The notes beneath the pieces are model-generated. The model was not told the origin of the DNA. It searched no databases and saw nothing but the letters and a program-made list of their open reading frames with translations. The position numbers and the translations under genes were made by a program. 64,000 bases of DNA. Origin: Dryas octopetala. Its lineage: Eukaryota; Streptophyta; Magnoliopsida; Rosales; Rosaceae. Below, piece by piece: positions 60,808 through 64,000 of the stretch (positions are counted from its first letter, which is position 1; every line of letters begins with the position of its first letter). Where the stretch lies: NCBI GenBank assembly GCA_963921425.1, contig OY992836.1:9005825-9069824 (forward strand), written 5' to 3'.

Positions 60808-62545
60808 GCTGACACTCTTTGGCTGGATAAGTTATGAGTGACACTTCATTTGGATGAATCTATAACATGATATAAGAGACTGGGAGCGGTCTTAATAAAT
60901 GCATGAGAAGTGAGTCTGTGGTTGTGATCAATGTACTCTTAAGAGGGTTGGTGGAATGGCCACTAACTGTTGCATAATCTGATTGTGACATAGAGTGACT
61001 AATTTGGTGAATGTTAATGAAAGAGATAGAGAATGTGACAGGTCAATTTTCAGCCATGTAAGTATGGAAGCAACCAACAGATGGTTGTGTGGCTATGAGA
61101 GACCTCACAACATGCCCCCGCACGTGTTGCATCATTTAAGCTGTTCGGCCCAACACGTGGATAATCTGTTTTGATACCATGAAGAAATCTAGACATCTAT
61201 CCCAAAACCAATTGGTAATGGGAGGAGTAACCCAAACCCTTATAACCCATTATGCAAGGCCTCATATTTTTCGATATGAGATCTTTCTAACTGTAATAGA
61301 TCTTACAAAACTTTGTGGATCTCTTGGTTACAAAGAATTGGTTATAAAGAATGCCTGCATGTCTTGATGTAACATCTGATTTGCTAGGGTTACATGTGGA
61401 TGATAATTCTATTTTGTGGATTGTTTTGGCTTATTTCTTTATCTTACTTTGGGATGGTGGGGACGAAATGATCTTTTTATGAATAATGCAATACAATCTA
61501 TAATCAAAAAATTGGGAAACCTGGCCTATTACTCATTTACTCATAATTACTTACATCTCAATGGTTCCACACTCTCAAACTCTTACCTATGCTTCAATAT
61601 ATAGTCTGATTACTGTTGGACCATGCAAATCTAGCTCACTGATGGAAGACCAAATTAATGTAGTTAATTGGTTGTGTTGTTGAAAACTTGAAATTTCATA
61701 ATTGGTTCGAGGCTTTTGGTGTTTCTAGACTTGAAATGGTTGGAATTCTGCAGATTTTGTATTGCATTTTTTTTTTGGGTAAATAAAGTGTAACATTGGA
61801 CTGATAGGGAAATACGTGTATACCCGAGGAGGGGAATACACCTCCAAGGAGATCGTAAACACAGATGTAAATTTAAGCTCTAAAATAAGGAGCTCTCCAC
61901 AGGCTCACTTGAGCAAGAAAATTCCAACAAAAAGAAAGCACAATCAAGGCTAATGCAACAAGGCAAAGGCCCAACACCAAATGGCTCAAGACTAGGACGA
62001 GAAGGCCCAAAAAAGAAAAAAGAAAAAGAAAGAAAAAAAAAAAAAAAAAAACAGCTTCCTGCACAACCATTAACATGCAAAAGCAGACCACAAATCAACC
62101 AAGAAACCAAGCATTATAGCTGAAGGTGGTCACATGCAACTCTCAGAAGTCTCAATCACCAAAAGGTCCAAAATAGAAACTAGTTCATCTGCATTAATCA
62201 ATCCATCCAATAAAGTAGTCACAAAAAAGGAGTAGGCAAATCCGCTAGTAAGGCTAGGCCATTGGGTATATCTTAGATTCTATACTCAAATCACATACTG
62301 ACTTAGACAGCCGAGAATTTTTGGCCAATATCACACTGGTGTCATTTCGTTGACCAGTTTAGTTTCAACAATTATAAACCAACCATCACAAGAGGCAAGA
62401 ACAGCGCACCTATAAAGGGCCTTGGTCTTCAAGCCAACCAAATACAAATTCCAATTAAGTTTCAATGCACACAAGAATCCCACTCACACCAAAGCAATGC
62501 CCAACCTGTTGAAGCATAAAATCACCACCTTGTTGATTAACCTAT
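60808..62545. other. NPH3 gene upstream region, grading into repeat-derived DNA
   Basis: The first few hundred bases are the likely promoter. From about 61080 the text ('acatgcccccgcacgtg', then 'ttttgataccatgaagaaat') resembles LTR sequence common in plant genomes. From 61770 to 62110 the minus strand gives only low-complexity frames around a poly-A tract. No gene recognised. Confidence 0.4.
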
Positions 62546-62660
62546 ATACCCTGCAAAAAAGACATAAGAAAATCCTTGAAGGTGAGGGAACACACTGTTG
62601 TGGTGCCGGCCAAGGACCCTTCAGCGATCAAGTAAATAAGCATGGAGCCATGAATGACGT
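62546..62660 (-). repeat. LTR fragment related to the 7.1-kb element
   Basis: The block 'tggtgccggccaaggaccct' with its flanks aligns with 'tggtgccggccaaaggtcct' of the 637-bp LTRs (38080 and 44586). The match extends from 'accctgca' on the left to 'gatcaagt' / 'gctcaagt' on the right. Beyond this it diverges, so it is a distant family relative, possibly a solo LTR. Confidence 0.55.
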
Positions 62661-64000
62661 TACTTGATCTTAAGCATATGAGGGGGTATTTATATGAATT
62701 AACCATCATATATGGCCTAAGAATTATAGGTTTGCTAAGTTTGTAATCATCGGGAAGCATACTCCTTTTAGGAGTGAACTTCTATGTTTGCATCTTGTGT
62801 TACGGAGGAGGTCCAATCTTATTTGGATTCAACTTCCTTACTTGTTGAGACATATAAGAAGGTCCTTCACGTGTTGCTAATGTGAAGATATTTGTTTCTT
62901 ATAAATGTCTGTATCTTAGTCGGTACGTACTACTCTTGTAAGGAGGTTCTACCTTTTTAGGTTCTTCAATGGGTTAAGTACCTTATGACAAGGTATTCCT
63001 ATTTTTCGAAAAAAAAAAAAAAAGATAGAGATTCGTATGATACCTTAATAATAGATGACTACCTCACTTCGTGACTACCTTACTTAAAGTGTAGGTCCTT
63101 TACCATTGCAAGGTACCTTTACTCATGGGTGGTACTACTACCTTATATTATAGGTACTAACATATTCCATAACATATTTCCTTAATTACCCTTGGGATTT
63201 TATGAAAATTATTCGTGGTCCCCACAACCCATAGCATTTAAATACTTATGCGATCTATAATCAAGGATAGAAAGGTGACATTCAAGGCCTTGTCTTTACA
63301 AAATTCTTTTTGAAAAATCAAAATGAGAAGTTGAATTTTGAGTACGTTTTCATTATTTGAGAATGTATTTGGTAACATAATTTGAAAACAGTCTATATAT
63401 TGAGAACAAAATCATAAAAACAAATTACTGGTAATAATATTAAAAAATGACAAAAACAGTAGCAATGTGTTTTACAACATTTACTAAATTGTTTTCTTAA
63501 AAATATTATCATAATCTAAATATTTTGATTTCCAATATAATTAAAAAGACAGCAAAAATAGTATAAAGAAAGAAAACCCACGCATCATGGCTAAAATCAG
63601 GCCTGAATTAAATTAAAAAATAGTGTGGGTTAAACCTAAAGTCAAATATAGTATTTCGGTTTTTAACAAATTAAGTGATAATTTTATTCTAGAGTAGTTT
63701 AATTAGTGTCAATGATTATTCTCAATCTTTTTTTGTCGGAAAAGGTTCTGAGTTTAAATCTCATAAATAACAGTTGATTAATAAAATGAAAAAATTGTTT
63801 GATTAATGTATTTATTTGAAATTTAAGGTGGGGATTTATCATTTGTGATACGTACTAAAGTTATCTTATCTTTAGGCACGTACCTTGGTTACCTTAGCTC
63901 CAAAGGTTTTTAAAAGGTTGCTTCAAAATTAAAGTTCCTCCTTTTCGACGGTGGAAATTAAGGAGTTGCCCTTGGGATCCTACTTTCATGGGTTGATGTT
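62661..64000. other. Geneless AT-rich end of the window
   Basis: 62660-63240 is probably the rest of the diverged LTR, with repeated 'aggt' and 'ccttac'-type text. Beyond 63240 I see nothing specific. Confidence 0.35.

Overview
The window looks like nuclear DNA from a eudicot plant, probably woody. Genes are split by many short AT-rich introns with GT/AG borders. Intergenic DNA is AT-rich and full of transposon remains and GA/CT microsatellites. Every recognisable protein is a plant family. I do not assign a species. A 200-base run of N (22010-22209) shows that this is a scaffold with an assembly gap.

Layout. 43-1979 (+): DUF4057/HN1-like gene, 4 exons. 3291-6888 (-): annexin D1-type gene, 5 exons. 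About 7.0-12.6 kb: geneless, repeat-rich. 12685-12756 (-): tRNA-Arg(ACG). 13208-16437 (+): TLD-domain gene, 8 exons. 16.4-23.2 kb: geneless, with a complete 1-kb hAT-like element, the assembly gap, and an inverted relative of that element. 23739-26625 (+): decayed CC-NBS-LRR resistance pseudogene. 27608-27950 (-): fragment derived from the splicing factor CWC22. 29136-36769 (-): glutamine-dependent asparagine synthetase, 14 exons, 585 codons. 37229-45477: TIR DNA element split by a very young 7.1-kb Ty3-type LTR element. That element has two 637-bp LTRs differing at one base and a 5-bp target duplication. It codes for gag and protease but has no polymerase. 45.9-46.7 kb: hAT-like element. 49101-51719: Copia-type LTR split by a 2.4-kb TIR element that carries a minisatellite and an exon-like captured segment. 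52675-53723: another TIR element. 54006-54503 (+): single-exon organellar ribosomal protein L23-like gene. 55386-60807 (-): BTB/NPH3 gene, 6 exons. 60.8-64 kb: repeat-derived DNA including an LTR fragment distantly related to the 7.1-kb element.

The intact genes are ordinary housekeeping or developmental plant genes and do not form one pathway. The order DUF4057 - TLD - L23 matches, from memory, an Arabidopsis run At4g39860-At4g39880. An annexin next to a DUF4057 gene recalls the ANN1 region on Arabidopsis chromosome 1. This looks like a conserved gene block opened up by transposons and by an NBS-LRR insertion.

I found no convincing new biological system. The most unusual items are the gag-protease-only LTR element with a G-box promoter and an antisense coiled-coil reading frame, the TIR element with an exon-like insert, and the inverted hAT pair that probably caused the assembly gap. 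Exon coordinates were read by eye from splice signals and phase, without transcript data.
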